From an uncultured Dysosmobacter sp. (GTDB taxonomy: Bacteria > Bacillota > Clostridia > Oscillospirales > Oscillospiraceae), in contig NZ_CANRMB010000005.1 of NCBI RefSeq assembly GCF_947631635.1, forward strand, positions 1 through 64,000: a stretch of DNA of 64,000 nucleotides, in the 5' to 3' direction. Below the pieces are notes generated by a model. The model had not been told where the DNA came from. It was given only the letters and a program-made list of their open reading frames with translations, and ran no database searches. This document shows positions 24,631 to 33,401 of the stretch, in pieces (position 1 is the stretch's first letter; each line of letters starts with the position of its first letter). Both the position numbers and the translations under genes were made by a program.

Positions 24631-26076
24631 ATGGGCAAATACAAAATTCGCAAAATCGGCTTCATCGTGGGTATTTTGCTGATGCTGATCATCGGCTTCA
24701 TGCCTACACCCGAGGGCCTGACCGTTGTCGGCCAGCGGGTATTGGCGGTGACTGTGCTGATGGTGGTGTTCTGGATCACCGAGGCTATGCCGATCCCCTT
24801 TACGGCCTGGCTGCCGATCCTGCTGTTCCCGCTTATGGGCATCACCGGCGCCAAGGGACAGAACGAGATCAAGCTGTTCACCCACTATGCGTATCAGACC
24901 TGCTTCCTGCTGGTGGGCGTGGGCTTCCTGTCTGGTTCCATGGTCAAGCACAATCTGCATAAGCGCATCAGCCTGGGTATCGTCAGCAAGATCGGCAAAC
25001 GGCCGACGACGCTGATTCTGGGATTCATCTTGGCTGTGGCTTTCGTCTCCATGTGGATGAGCAACACCGCCGCCACCGTCATGATGCTGCCTGTGGCGAT
25101 GGCCATCGCCAAGACCCTGGGCGATGAGGCCCAGGGTCTGAAGAAGGCCATGCTGCTGAGTATCCCTTACGCCGCTACCATCGGCGGCATGGCGACCACT
25201 ATCGGCACCACCACGAACCCCACTGGTATCGGTCTGATCCAGGAGACCATCGGCATTGAGATCAACTTTGTGGACTGGTTGAAGATCGGCCTGCCCTTCA
25301 CCATCATCCTGCTGCCGCTGATGTGGGTCTACATGGTGAAGTTCTTCAAGGTCGACAAGATGCCCCCTGTGGACATCTCCATCGCACGCAAGCAGTATCA
25401 GGAGTTGGGCCCCATGAGCAAGGGCGAGAAGTGGACCGCCATCGTATTCCTCTGCTGCTGCGTCCTCTGGTGCACTCGTTCCCTGGTTTGGGGCAAGTGG
25501 ATCCCCTTCGCCTCTGACGAGACCGTCGCAATGCTGGGCGCTTTCCTGGTCATGGCAATTCCTCTGGACTACAAGAAGGGCGAATATGTCTGCGACTGGA
25601 AAACCGGCTTCAACGACATCCCCTGGAATGCGTACATCCTGCTGGGCGGCTCCATGGTCATGGGCAACGCCTTCAAGGACGCGGGCGTCGCGGCCTGGGT
25701 CGCCAACATGCTCCAGGGCCTCGCCGGCATGAACGCTGTGGTCATCTGCATCATCGTTGGTATTGCCACCGCTCTGCTGACCGAGCTGACCACCAACGCA
25801 GTGGTCGTGGCGGCCTTTATCCCGGTACTGGTGGGCGTGGGCGAAGCTGTCGGCGTAAACCCCTTCGCCATGATGATCGCCTGCATGCTGTCCTGCAACT
25901 TCGCCTTTATGCTGCCTCCCGCAACTCCGCCCAATGCCATCGCCTATGGTACCGGCGAGGTTACCATGAAGGACCTGGTCAAGTGCGGCCTTGGACTGAA
26001 GATCATCGCACTGATCATATTCCCCTTCGTGCTGTATGGTATTACGATGGGTATTTTCAAGATCGGCGTTGTCTGA
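24631..26076 (+). CDS. Sodium:dicarboxylate symporter, DASS/SLC13 family
   Basis: 481 residues with about eleven membrane helices plus two re-entrant hairpins. Both SNT-type ion/substrate motifs are present: MWMSNTAATVMMLPVAMAIA (about residue 140) and TELTTNAVVVAAFIPV (about residue 390), plus PATPPNAIAYGTGEVTMKDL near the C-terminus. Family members import C4-dicarboxylates, citrate or similar acids with sodium. Start ATG 24631 follows AGGAGG. Its own sigma-54 promoter places it in the same regulon, so it probably imports the growth substrate. Confidence 0.94.
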   Translation: MGKYKIRKIGFIVGILLMLIIGFMPTPEGLTVVGQRVLAVTVLMVVFWITEAMPIPFTAWLPILLFPLMGITGAKGQNEIKLFTHYAYQTCFLLVGVGFLSGSMVKHNLHKRISLGIVSKIGKRPTTLILGFILAVAFVSMWMSNTAATVMMLPVAMAIAKTLGDEAQGLKKAMLLSIPYAATIGGMATTIGTTTNPTGIGLIQETIGIEINFVDWLKIGLPFTIILLPLMWVYMVKFFKVDKMPPVDISIARKQYQELGPMSKGEKWTAIVFLCCCVLWCTRSLVWGKWIPFASDETVAMLGAFLVMAIPLDYKKGEYVCDWKTGFNDIPWNAYILLGGSMVMGNAFKDAGVAAWVANMLQGLAGMNAVVICIIVGIATALLTELTTNAVVVAAFIPVLVGVGEAVGVNPFAMMIACMLSCNFAFMLPPATPPNAIAYGTGEVTMKDLVKCGLGLKIIALIIFPFVLYGITMGIFKIGVV

Positions 26077-26158
26077 TTACTACATAGGCTTTCCTGAAAA
26101 TACCCGCTGTGCATTCCGCTGGTAACGGCGGACCACAGAAACAGAGGAACACAAAAAG

Positions 26159-26199
26159 AGGCCGCTGCGGAATGCCTTTTCCGCGGCGGTCCCTTTTTT
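26159..26199 (+). terminator. Terminator of the DASS transporter
   Basis: An 11-bp stem with G-T pairs (26161-26171 with 26180-26190) followed by CCTTTTTT. Confidence 0.8.
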
Positions 26200-26284
26200 C
26201 ATATACAGAAGCCCCACATGAACTGCGTGGCTCAAGAGAATTGGGGCTATCATATTACTATGCCGCAAGGGAGCGGCGGCAGAG

Positions 26285-26328
26285 GAACTGGCCCGGCTCG
26301 TATAATTTTACATGAGCCGGGCCAGTTC
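26285..26328. repeat. Long inverted repeat near the right end of the element
   Basis: Perfect 15-bp arms (26285-26299 and 26314-26328) around a 14-base AT-rich loop, about 110 bp inside the right core. It is not followed by a T-run. The rest of 26200-26354 appears non-coding. Confidence 0.7.
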
Positions 26329-26354
26329 TATTTGACCTGGATGGCACAAAATTT

Positions 26355-26537
26355 TTATGTATCGCCCCATCCCATCCGCTTCTCCAGCGCCAGCATTCCA
26401 AAGCAGAATCGCTCCCACCATGCCAATGTTGTCTGTGATGGGTCACCCTCACGGATGCGCATGGTGCGGCGGATCTCCTTGGGGATGACCACCCGGCCAA
26501 GGTCGTCGATCCGCCGCACGATTCCAGTTGCCTTCAT
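26355..26537 (-). pseudogene. spoVT: Interrupted spoVT, 5' half (AbrB DNA-binding domain plus foreign tail)
   Basis: SpoVT is a forespore transcription factor that tunes sigma-G genes. The first 33 codons here are textbook SpoVT: MKATGIVRRIDDLGRVVIPK, then EIRRTMRIREGDP, a full AbrB swapped-hairpin domain. At the next codon the homology ends and 27 foreign residues (SQTTLAWWERFCFGMLALEK...) run to a stop. The cut lies at the GGGTC core 26440-26444. ATG 26537 has a good AAAGGAG site and the forespore-type promoter is intact. The missing 147 codons are at 11910-11467. The 60-residue product could still dimerise and bind DNA. Confidence 0.93.
26440..26444. repeat. Right attachment core of the spoVT element
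   Basis: GGGTC, the direct-repeat partner of 11912-11916, in the same spoVT codon phase. Confidence 0.85.
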
Positions 26538-26585
26538 ATTGAAAACTCCTTTGTCAGTTTAAATTCTATGTCTGCTGGCAAAAGA

Positions 26586-26614
26586 TAGTATCCACAATAT
26601 TTCCTGCGTTATGC
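26586..26614 (-). promoter_or_regulatory. Forespore (sigma-F/G-type) promoter of spoVT
   Basis: Minus-strand GCATAA (26614-26609), a 16-base spacer and GATACTA (26592-26586), close to the sigma-G consensus GCATA-N-CATACTA. It gives a leader of about 40 bases. spoVT is a sigma-G gene in Bacillus. Confidence 0.65.
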
Positions 26615-26645
26615 CGGGGAAAGCGTTGGAGAAGTTTGGGAAAAT

Positions 26646-26692
26646 CATGCGGCTTTCCGCATGAAAAAGCGGCCACCGTTTTCGGCGGCCGC
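26646..26692 (-). terminator. Terminator of the dicarboxylate symporter gene
   Basis: Minus-strand stem 26692-26683 with 26678-26669 (one G-T pair) then five T, followed by a second 7-bp hairpin (26646-26652 with 26657-26663). Confidence 0.78.
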
Positions 26693-26707
26693 TTGCTTGA
26701 AAACGGA

Positions 26708-27925
26708 TTATTTCTGTTTTTTGGATTCCCACTTGGTGACGCACAGGGAACAGGCGATGTCGCCGGTGACGTTGAGGCAGGTGCGGCCCATGTCAAAGAT
26801 CCGGTCCACAGCCACGATCAGGCCGATATAGGCCACGGGGATGCCCAGGGCTTCCAGCACCATGGCCAGCATGATCATGCCGGCGCCGGAGACGCCCGCG
26901 GTGCCGATGGATGCCAGGGTGGCGGTGATTACCACGACGACCATCTGGCCGAGAGTCAGATGCATCCCGGCGCAGGAGGCGATGAACACGGTGGCCACGC
27001 ACTGATAGATGGCGGTGCCGTCCATGTTGATGGTGGAGCCCAGAGGCAAAACGAAGGAGGCGATATCGTCTTCCGCACCCAGCTCATGGGCACACTCCTT
27101 GGAGACAGGGAGCGTCGCCGCGGAGGAGGTGGAGGTGAAGGCGAAAATCATGGCGGCGAAGGCACCCTTGAAGAACTTGATGGGGCTCATGCCGGCAAAG
27201 ACCTTGGCGGACAGGGAGTATACCACCACAGCGTGGACGATATAGCCCAGATAGGCGCAGACGATGACCAGCAGCAGGGTGATCAGGATCTCGGAGCCCT
27301 GGGTGGCAACGACCCAGGCCATGTAGGTGAACACGCCGATGGGGGCTAGGCTGATGATAAAGCCCATCAGCTTTTCAATGACAGCGTAGAAGGAGGACAC
27401 GATATCCCGGGCCAGCTTGCCGCGCTCACCGGCAGCCATGATGGCGCCGCCGAAGAACAGGGCGATGACGATGACCTGCAGCATGTTGGCGTCGGTGAAG
27501 GACTTCCACATGTTGGTGGGGAAGATGCCCACCAGAACGCTCATGAAGCCGTTGAACTCCTTGGCCTCATAGACGGCCTCCTCGGGGTTCAGCGGGGGGA
27601 ACAGTCCGGCACCGTTGAAGATGTTGGCAAACACCAGGCCAATTACGCAGGCGATGGCGGTGGTGACCATGAAATAGGCCACGGTCTTGATGCCCACGGA
27701 GCCGACCTTGCGCATGTCATTCATGGAGAGGATGCCGTCGATCATGGACAGCAGGACCACGGGCACCACGATGAATTTCAGCAGGTTGACGAAGATATCG
27801 CCAAAGGGCTTGAGATAGTTCGTGGCGATATTCGCCAGATCGGCGGAGTAGAGAATGAAACCTACGACGATACCAGCAATCAAAGCGATCAGGATCTGCA
27901 TGGGGAGACTCATTTTTTTCTTCAT
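26708..27925 (-). CDS. Dicarboxylate/amino acid:cation symporter (DAACS, GltP/DctA type)
   Basis: 405 residues with eight membrane helices and two re-entrant loops. The family serine-rich loop (FTSTSSAATLPVSKECAHEL), the NMDGTAIYQ motif and the GTAGVSGAGMIML segment are all present. Members import glutamate, aspartate or C4-dicarboxylates with protons or sodium. I start at ATG 27925, five bases after GAGGTG; two codons upstream is a GTG alternative. It is monocistronic with a strong promoter at 28046 and lies directly upstream of spoVT in the same direction, separated by a terminator. Confidence 0.94.
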   Translation of the reverse strand: MKKKMSLPMQILIALIAGIVVGFILYSADLANIATNYLKPFGDIFVNLLKFIVVPVVLLSMIDGILSMNDMRKVGSVGIKTVAYFMVTTAIACVIGLVFANIFNGAGLFPPLNPEEAVYEAKEFNGFMSVLVGIFPTNMWKSFTDANMLQVIVIALFFGGAIMAAGERGKLARDIVSSFYAVIEKLMGFIISLAPIGVFTYMAWVVATQGSEILITLLLVIVCAYLGYIVHAVVVYSLSAKVFAGMSPIKFFKGAFAAMIFAFTSTSSAATLPVSKECAHELGAEDDIASFVLPLGSTINMDGTAIYQCVATVFIASCAGMHLTLGQMVVVVITATLASIGTAGVSGAGMIMLAMVLEALGIPVAYIGLIVAVDRIFDMGRTCLNVTGDIACSLCVTKWESKKQK

Positions 27926-28017
27926 ACACACACCTCAATTTCAATTTTTTTCTCTCTCGTTCTCCAAAAGCCGCTGTCTTGTGTTTTTGACAAAACAGCG
28001 CCCTATAAAATAGCCAT

Positions 28018-28046
28018 ATTATACCAATCCATAGGGGAATTGTAAA
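28018..28046 (-). promoter_or_regulatory. Sigma-A promoter of the DAACS symporter
   Basis: Minus-strand TTTACA (28046-28041), 17 bases, TATAAT (28023-28018). The leader, about 85 bases, holds a small inverted repeat near 27972-27999. Confidence 0.75.
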
Positions 28047-28087
28047 GAAAAATCAAAAAGACTGGAAGATATGTGAAGAAAATATAA

Positions 28088-28128
28088 ACAAAAGCTTCCA
28101 GTTCGGTAAAAAATGCCGGACTGGAAGC
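28088..28128 (-). terminator. Terminator of the racemase/TauE operon
   Basis: Minus-strand stem built on 28128-28120 with 28102-28094, extended by weaker pairs, then TTTTGTTT. Confidence 0.75.
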
Positions 28129-28144
28129 AGGAGCAGGCAAGCGT

Positions 28145-28861
28145 TTACAGGATGGCCGCCGGATTTACAGGATAACCGCAGAAACGGATGGCGGCCCTGG
28201 CAAGCTCCGAGGTGGGGTCCACGGTAGGGACGGAAAGCCCCAGAAGGGACGCCGCCAGGGGCAGCTCCGTGCAGCCCAGGATGAAATAATCCGCGCCCTG
28301 GGCGGCCAGACGGTCCAGGACCATCTCCATGTCCGCCCGGTAGGACTCCGGGGGCCTGCCCGCTTTGACGCCGCCGTAGATGACCCGCATCAGGGCCTCC
28401 TGTTCCGCGCCGCCGGGAACCAGAAAGGGAACCTGCTCACCGGACAGGGCATCCTGATACAGTCCGGCGGACAAGGTTCCCTGGGTGGCCAGCACGGCGG
28501 CGGCCTTTCCGGGGAACTTCTCCCGGCAGGCCCTGGCGGTGGCCTCCAGCATACTGAGGAAGGGAATGGCCGTCAGCGCCTGGAGGTGGGGCAGAAAGTA
28601 GTGGGCAGTGTTGCAGGGCATGATGAGGCAGTCCGCACCGCAGGCCTCCAGCTTCCGCAGGGAGTCGGTCATGGCGGGCAGGGGGTCCGGTCCTCCGTGG
28701 AGGATGGCCGCCGTGCGGTCGGGGATGGAGGCGTTGTCGTCGATGTAGATGCGGATGTGGTCGTTGTCGCAGGCGGCGCCGGTCAGGAGCACGATCTTGC
28801 GGAACAGGTCCGCCGTGGCCAGGGGGCCCATGCCGCCCAGAATGCCGATGGATTTTTTCAC
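28145..28861 (-). CDS. Aspartate/glutamate racemase family protein
   Basis: 238 residues. Cofactor-independent racemases of this family use two Cys residues, visible here in MPCNTAHYFLPHL (about residue 80) and LGCTELPLAASLL (about residue 190). The N-terminus IGILGGMGPLATADLFRKIV is typical of aspartate racemases. Start GTG 28861 has GAGGTG six bases upstream; a longer frame would overlap the TauE gene. It lies 10 bases after the TauE stop, so the two are one operon. Aspartate, glutamate or hydantoin-type substrates are possible. Confidence 0.88.
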   Translation of the reverse strand: MKKSIGILGGMGPLATADLFRKIVLLTGAACDNDHIRIYIDDNASIPDRTAAILHGGPDPLPAMTDSLRKLEACGADCLIMPCNTAHYFLPHLQALTAIPFLSMLEATARACREKFPGKAAAVLATQGTLSAGLYQDALSGEQVPFLVPGGAEQEALMRVIYGGVKAGRPPESYRADMEMVLDRLAAQGADYFILGCTELPLAASLLGLSVPTVDPTSELARAAIRFCGYPVNPAAIL

Positions 28862-28871
28862 AGGTGTCACC

Positions 28872-29696
28872 TCATGCCCAGAATTCCGGGAACAGCAGCT
28901 CACTGCCCACCTTGATGGTCAGCAGGATCAGCACAATGATGACCGTGGGACGGACGATCCTGCTGCCGTTTTTGATGGCGAGCCCCGCGCCGATGTAGTG
29001 CCCGGCGATGGAGGCCACGGCGGAGACCAGACCCACGCCGATGTACACATACCCGGCGGTCAGGGCGGTGAACAGACTGCCGAGATTGGAGGCCAGGTTG
29101 ATGACCTTGACGCCGCCTGCGGCATGCCGGGTGTCCAGCTTGGCCAGGCGGATGAAGATGATCATCAGGAAGGTGCCGGTGCCGGGGCCGTAGTACCCGT
29201 CATAGGCGCCGATAAAGAGGGCGGCCGCCCACACGATCAGCGCCTGCGTGCGGGGATCGGCATCCCCCGGCTCGTCCGGCCACTGGCGGTTCCGCAGGGT
29301 GACAAAGGCCACCACCGGCAGGACGAACAGCAGCAGGTACTTCAATACCACGTCCGGCGTATGGAGCTGGAGCCAGGTGCCGCCCATGGAACCCACCAGG
29401 GCCAGGACGATGGCGGGGGCGAACAGCGTCCAGTGGACATAGCCGTTTTTGATGAACCGGGCGGTGGAGAACACCGTGCCGATCCCGGAGGAGAGCTTGT
29501 TGGTGCCCAGGGCGTAATAGGTGGGCAGACCGGTGAAGGCGATCAGGTAGGTGGGCACGGAGATGATCCCCCCGCCGCCTGCGATGGCGTCCATAAAGGA
29601 CGCCAGAAACACGCCCACGCAGATTAGCAGAACGACCCACAGGGGGAATCCGTTGATCGTGAACCCGGTGAATAGAGAAGCGGCAGTATCCGCCAT
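28872..29696 (-). CDS. TauE/SafE-family anion exporter
   Basis: 274 residues with eight or so membrane helices. Typical stretches are LASFMDAIAGGGGIISVPTY near the N-terminus, ALGTNKLSSGIGTVFST, and GAYDGYYGPGTGTFLMIIFI in the second half, the repeat of the first motif. TauE/SafE proteins export sulfite or sulfoacetate-like anions. Start ATG 29696 follows GAGGAGG. It is transcribed with the racemase gene, but I see no sulfonate catabolism genes nearby, so the cargo is open. Confidence 0.92.
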   Translation of the reverse strand: MADTAASLFTGFTINGFPLWVVLLICVGVFLASFMDAIAGGGGIISVPTYLIAFTGLPTYYALGTNKLSSGIGTVFSTARFIKNGYVHWTLFAPAIVLALVGSMGGTWLQLHTPDVVLKYLLLFVLPVVAFVTLRNRQWPDEPGDADPRTQALIVWAAALFIGAYDGYYGPGTGTFLMIIFIRLAKLDTRHAAGGVKVINLASNLGSLFTALTAGYVYIGVGLVSAVASIAGHYIGAGLAIKNGSRIVRPTVIIVLILLTIKVGSELLFPEFWA

Positions 29697-29736
29697 AAAA
29701 GGACCTCCTCATCCATGATCTTACAAAAGCCACTCC

Positions 29737-29765
29737 ATTCTAGCAGGTGTTTTTCATAAAATCAA
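29737..29765 (-). promoter_or_regulatory. Promoter of the TauE/racemase operon
   Basis: Minus-strand TTGATT (29765-29760), 17 bases, TAGAAT (29742-29737), 41 bases before the start. Confidence 0.6.
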
Positions 29766-30141
29766 TCGTTCTATGAAAAAGTTCCCGCCCAGGCTCCATG
29801 CGGCTGGAACGGACGGCGCCGGGCGCACGGAAAGCCTCTGCTGTGAACGGTTTGACCGCGTGGTAAAATGTGGTATCCAGCGGACTTGAGGAAGCTGGAT
29901 ATGGGAGCAAAGCGCGCCGGCATCCGTCCAAGATGCGGCGATGGAAAAGGAGCGCTTGCAAAGCTGAAAGGGGAGCCGTGAAACAGGGGGAGCGGGCCGT
30001 ATGCAGGGCAAATGGGAGAAAATGTAGAATCTTGGAAAAATTTTATTTAATTTGACGAATAATGACAAAAAATATCGTGAAAACAGCGAAGAAACCGGTG
30101 AAATATACCAAAGGAGGAGGGCTTTTTCGACAGGAGCATCC
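29766..30141. other. Intergenic region between divergent operons
   Basis: 376 bases without a supported gene. The part from 30030 is AT-rich and leads into the glgB promoter. No riboswitch-like fold was evident by eye. Confidence 0.5.
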
Positions 30142-30170
30142 TTGACGCTATTTCATTCAGGAAGTATAAT
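30142..30170 (+). promoter_or_regulatory. Sigma-A promoter of the glycogen cluster
   Basis: TTGACG (30142-30147), 17 bases, TATAAT (30165-30170). The leader to glgB is about 95 bases. Confidence 0.8.
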
Positions 30171-30273
30171 AAATACAACATATTGTATAAAAGCGATACG
30201 TATCAAAAATGGCAGGAACGATCAGAAAGACCCGGCTTCGCGCGGCCGCGCCGGACGGGGAGAGGAGTTTTAC

Positions 30274-32196
30274 ATGGCGAAAAAGGAACAGAGCAGCCGC
30301 TTTCACGCAGGGACTCTGACCGACGGCTGGCGGTGGTTCGGCGCCCATCCGGCGGAGAAGAATGGAAAACCGGGATGGAGCTTCCGCGTGTGGGCCCCTC
30401 ACGCCAAGGGCGTGTCCGTGGTGGGCGACTTCAACGGCTGGGACGAGCAGGCCCATCCCCTTGTCCGCAGGGGCGAGGTCTGGGAGGGCTTTATCCCCGG
30501 CCTGAAGGAGTACACCGCCTACAAATACGCGGTGGCCGGAGCCGACGGAAAGACGCATTTGAAAGCCGACCCCTATGGGTTCCACACGGAGACCCGCCCC
30601 GCCACGGCCAGCAAGCTGTACGACATCACGGGCTTCCGCTGGAGCGACGCCGCTTTCCGGAAAAAGCAGGCGGAGCATCCGGTGTATGACTCCCCCCTGA
30701 ATATCTACGAGGTCCACCTGGGCTCCTGGCGCAAGCGGGACAATGGGGACTTCATCGACTACAGGGACATGGCCAGGGAGCTGGCCGCCTATGTCAAGGA
30801 GATGGGCTATACCGCCATTGAGCTGCTGCCGGTGACGGAGCATCCGCTGGACGACTCCTGGGGCTACCAGTGCACGGGCTACTTCGCCCCCACCTCCCGG
30901 TTCGGCGCACCCAAGGACTTCATGTGGTTCGTCAACTATATGCACAAAAACGGCATCGCCGTCCTGCTGGACTGGGTGCCCGCCCACTTCTGCAAGGACG
31001 AGCAGGGCCTCTATGAGTTCGACGGCGCCTGCTGCTATGAGTACAGCGACCCCAACAAGTGGGAGCACGCCGGCTGGGGCACCCGGGTCTTTGACTACGG
31101 CCGGCCGGAGGTCAAGAGCTTCCTGTTCTCCTCCGCCCGGTTCTGGCTGGAGGAGTACCATATCGACGGACTGCGGGTGGACGCCGTGGCGTCCATGCTG
31201 TATCTGGACTACGGCCGCCAGGGCGGCGGCTGGACCCCCAACCAATACGGCGGACATGAGAACCTGGAGGCCATCGACTTCCTGCGGGAGCTGAACGCCA
31301 TGGCTTTTGGCGTGAACCCCAATGTGCTGATGATCGCGGAGGAGTCCACGGCCTGGCCTCTGGTGACCCGGCCCGCCGACGCAGGGGGGCTGGGCTTTAA
31401 CCTGAAGTGGAACATGGGCTGGATGAACGACATGTGCCACTATCTGAAACTGGACCCCTGGTTCCGCCAGGACCACCACAAGGACATCACCTTCTCCATG
31501 ATGTACGCCTTTTCGGAGAACTTCGTGCTCCCCATCTCCCACGACGAGGTGGTCCATATGAAGGGCTCCTTGGTGGGCAAGATGCCCGGCGATTACAGCA
31601 ATCAGCTCCGGTGCACCAGGGGCTTTTACGCCTACCTCCTGGCCCATCCCGGCAAGAAGCTGCTGTTCATGGGCGCGGAGCTGGGCCAGTGGCACGAGTG
31701 GAACTCCAAGGAACAGCTGGACTGGTATCTGCTGGACCAGCCGGAGAACCAGAAGATCCACCGGTTTTTCAAGGACGCCAACGCCTTTTATAAAAAGACC
31801 CCGGCCCTGTGGGAGATCGACTTTGGCTGGGAGGGCTTTGAGTGGCTGGTGCCGGACGACAACCACAACAACGTGGTGGTGTTCCTGCGCAAGGACAAGA
31901 AGGGCCGCGACCTGCTGTGCGCGGTGAACTTCTCCCCCAATCCATATGAGGGCTACCGGGTGGGCGTGCCCGGCCACAGAAAATATGTTCCTGTGTTCAA
32001 CACCGATGATCCCGCCTACGGCGGCGACGGCTTCGGCGATGATGCGCCCGTGATGGTGGAGGGCATTCCCTCCCATGGCAAGGAGCACTCCGCCGCCATC
32101 CGGATCCCGGCCTTCGGCGCGGTATTCCTGTGGGGAGAGGGCACCTTCCCGAAACCCAGGCAGAAAAAACAGGCAAAGGAGCTGGAGAAAGCATGA
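30274..32196 (+). CDS. glgB: 1,4-alpha-glucan branching enzyme
   Basis: GlgB cuts alpha-1,4 chains and re-attaches them as alpha-1,6 branches. The 640-residue protein has an N-terminal CBM48 ([20 protein letters not shown]), a GH13 barrel with the nucleophile in [18 protein letters not shown] (about residue 298), the acid in MIAEEST (about 354) and [13 protein letters not shown] (about 421), and a beta C-domain. Start ATG 30274 follows AGAGGAG; in-frame extension upstream crosses the promoter and is not used. Its stop overlaps the glgC start (ATGA), so the two are translationally coupled. Confidence 0.97.
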   Translation: MAKKEQSSRFHAGTLTDGWRWFGAHPAEKNGKPGWSFRVWAPHAKGVSVVGDFNGWDEQAHPLVRRGEVWEGFIPGLKEYTAYKYAVAGADGKTHLKADPYGFHTETRPATASKLYDITGFRWSDAAFRKKQAEHPVYDSPLNIYEVHLGSWRKRDNGDFIDYRDMARELAAYVKEMGYTAIELLPVTEHPLDDSWGYQCTGYFAPTSRFGAPKDFMWFVNYMHKNGIAVLLDWVPAHFCKDEQGLYEFDGACCYEYSDPNKWEHAGWGTRVFDYGRPEVKSFLFSSARFWLEEYHIDGLRVDAVASMLYLDYGRQGGGWTPNQYGGHENLEAIDFLRELNAMAFGVNPNVLMIAEESTAWPLVTRPADAGGLGFNLKWNMGWMNDMCHYLKLDPWFRQDHHKDITFSMMYAFSENFVLPISHDEVVHMKGSLVGKMPGDYSNQLRCTRGFYAYLLAHPGKKLLFMGAELGQWHEWNSKEQLDWYLLDQPENQKIHRFFKDANAFYKKTPALWEIDFGWEGFEWLVPDDNHNNVVVFLRKDKKGRDLLCAVNFSPNPYEGYRVGVPGHRKYVPVFNTDDPAYGGDGFGDDAPVMVEGIPSHGKEHSAAIRIPAFGAVFLWGEGTFPKPRQKKQAKELEKA

Positions 32197-33401
32197 AAAA
32201 AGAATGTATCGCCATGCTGCTGGCAGGAGGCCAGGGCAGCAGACTCTATGTCCTCACGGGGGACATGGCCAAACCCGCCGTCCCCTTTGGCGGCAAATAC
32301 CGCATCATCGACTTCCCGCTGTCCAACTGCACAAACTCCGGCATCGACACCGTGGGCGTGCTGACCCAGTACCGTCCCCTGGAGCTGAACAGCTACATCG
32401 GCAGCGGCCAGCCCTGGGATCTGGACGGCTCCACCGGCGGCGTACATATCCTGCCCCCCTACCAGGGCAGCAAGGGCGGCACCTGGTACAAGGGCACCGC
32501 CAACGCCATCTACCAGAACATCGGCTTCATCGACCTGTATGATCCTGACTATGTGGTGATCCTCTCCGGCGACCATATCTATAAGATGGACTACTCCAAG
32601 ATGGTGGAACGCCACAAGGAGGCGGGGGCCGCCTGCACCATCTCCGTCATGGAGGTGCCCTGGGCCGAGGCGTCCCGCTTCGGCATCATGGCGGTGGACG
32701 GCAGCGACATGATCACAGAATTTGCGGAAAAACCCAAGGAGCCCAAGAGCAACCTGGCCTCCATGGGCATCTACGTGTTCTCCTGGAAGGCCCTGCGGAA
32801 GTATTTGACCGAGGACGAGGCCGACCCCAACTCCGAGAACGACTTTGGCAAAAACGTCATCCCCGCCATGCTGAACAACGGCGAGCGGATGGCGGCTTAC
32901 CGGTTTGAGGGCTATTGGAAGGACGTGGGCACCCTGGACTCCCTGTGGGACGCCAACATGGATATGCTGTCCCCTGAGTCCGGCCTGGACCTCCACGACG
33001 AGTCCTGGCCCATTTACGCCCGGTCCGTCAACGCGCCCCCCGCGTTCCTGGGCACCCAGTCCCACGTGACACACAGCGCCTTTAACCGCGGCAGCGTGGT
33101 GGACGGCACGGTGGAGAACTCCGTTCTGGCCCCCAACGTGAAGGTGGGCGAGGGTGCGCGGGTCAGCTACTCCGTGCTGCTGCCCGGCACCGTGGTGGAG
33201 CCCGGCGCGGTGGTGGAGTACGCCATCCTGGGCGAGGAGTGCCGCATCGGCAGGGACTGCCGCATCGGAGGCACGCCGGAGAGCGCGGCGGAAGAGGCCT
33301 GGGGACTGACGGTCCTGGCTCCCCACTGCACAGTGGAGGCAGGCAAGGCGGTCCGGCCCGGCGTGATGCTGGACCGCAATGGTGAGGAGGTGTCCAAATG
33401 A
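32193..33401 (+). CDS. glgC: Glucose-1-phosphate adenylyltransferase
   Basis: GlgC makes ADP-glucose from ATP and glucose-1-phosphate, the committed step. 402 residues. The nucleotidyltransferase domain shows [20 protein letters not shown] (Gly-rich loop), [20 protein letters not shown], and [11 protein letters not shown] left-handed beta-helix follows from about residue 290. The usual loop reads GSRL..LT; Tyr and Val occupy the middle positions. Start ATG 32193 overlaps the glgB stop, and its stop overlaps glgD in the same way. Confidence 0.97.
   Translation: MKKECIAMLLAGGQGSRLYVLTGDMAKPAVPFGGKYRIIDFPLSNCTNSGIDTVGVLTQYRPLELNSYIGSGQPWDLDGSTGGVHILPPYQGSKGGTWYKGTANAIYQNIGFIDLYDPDYVVILSGDHIYKMDYSKMVERHKEAGAACTISVMEVPWAEASRFGIMAVDGSDMITEFAEKPKEPKSNLASMGIYVFSWKALRKYLTEDEADPNSENDFGKNVIPAMLNNGERMAAYRFEGYWKDVGTLDSLWDANMDMLSPESGLDLHDESWPIYARSVNAPPAFLGTQSHVTHSAFNRGSVVDGTVENSVLAPNVKVGEGARVSYSVLLPGTVVEPGAVVEYAILGEECRIGRDCRIGGTPESAAEEAWGLTVLAPHCTVEAGKAVRPGVMLDRNGEEVSK

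Larger units (their letters stand above)
11912..26444. mobile_element. 14.5-kb spoVT-intervening element with sigma-54 catabolic cargo
   Basis: The element is bounded by GGGTC direct repeats inside the two halves of spoVT. Unit length is 14,528 bp (26440 minus 11912). It encodes its own large serine recombinase next to the left end, a truncated RhuM gene, one small element-type gene, decayed DNA and a catabolic regulon of eight genes. Joining the outer flanks gives a 180-codon spoVT whose predicted protein follows known SpoVT along its whole length. The architecture matches sporulation intervening elements such as skin in sigK. Excision itself is inferred. Confidence 0.88.
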
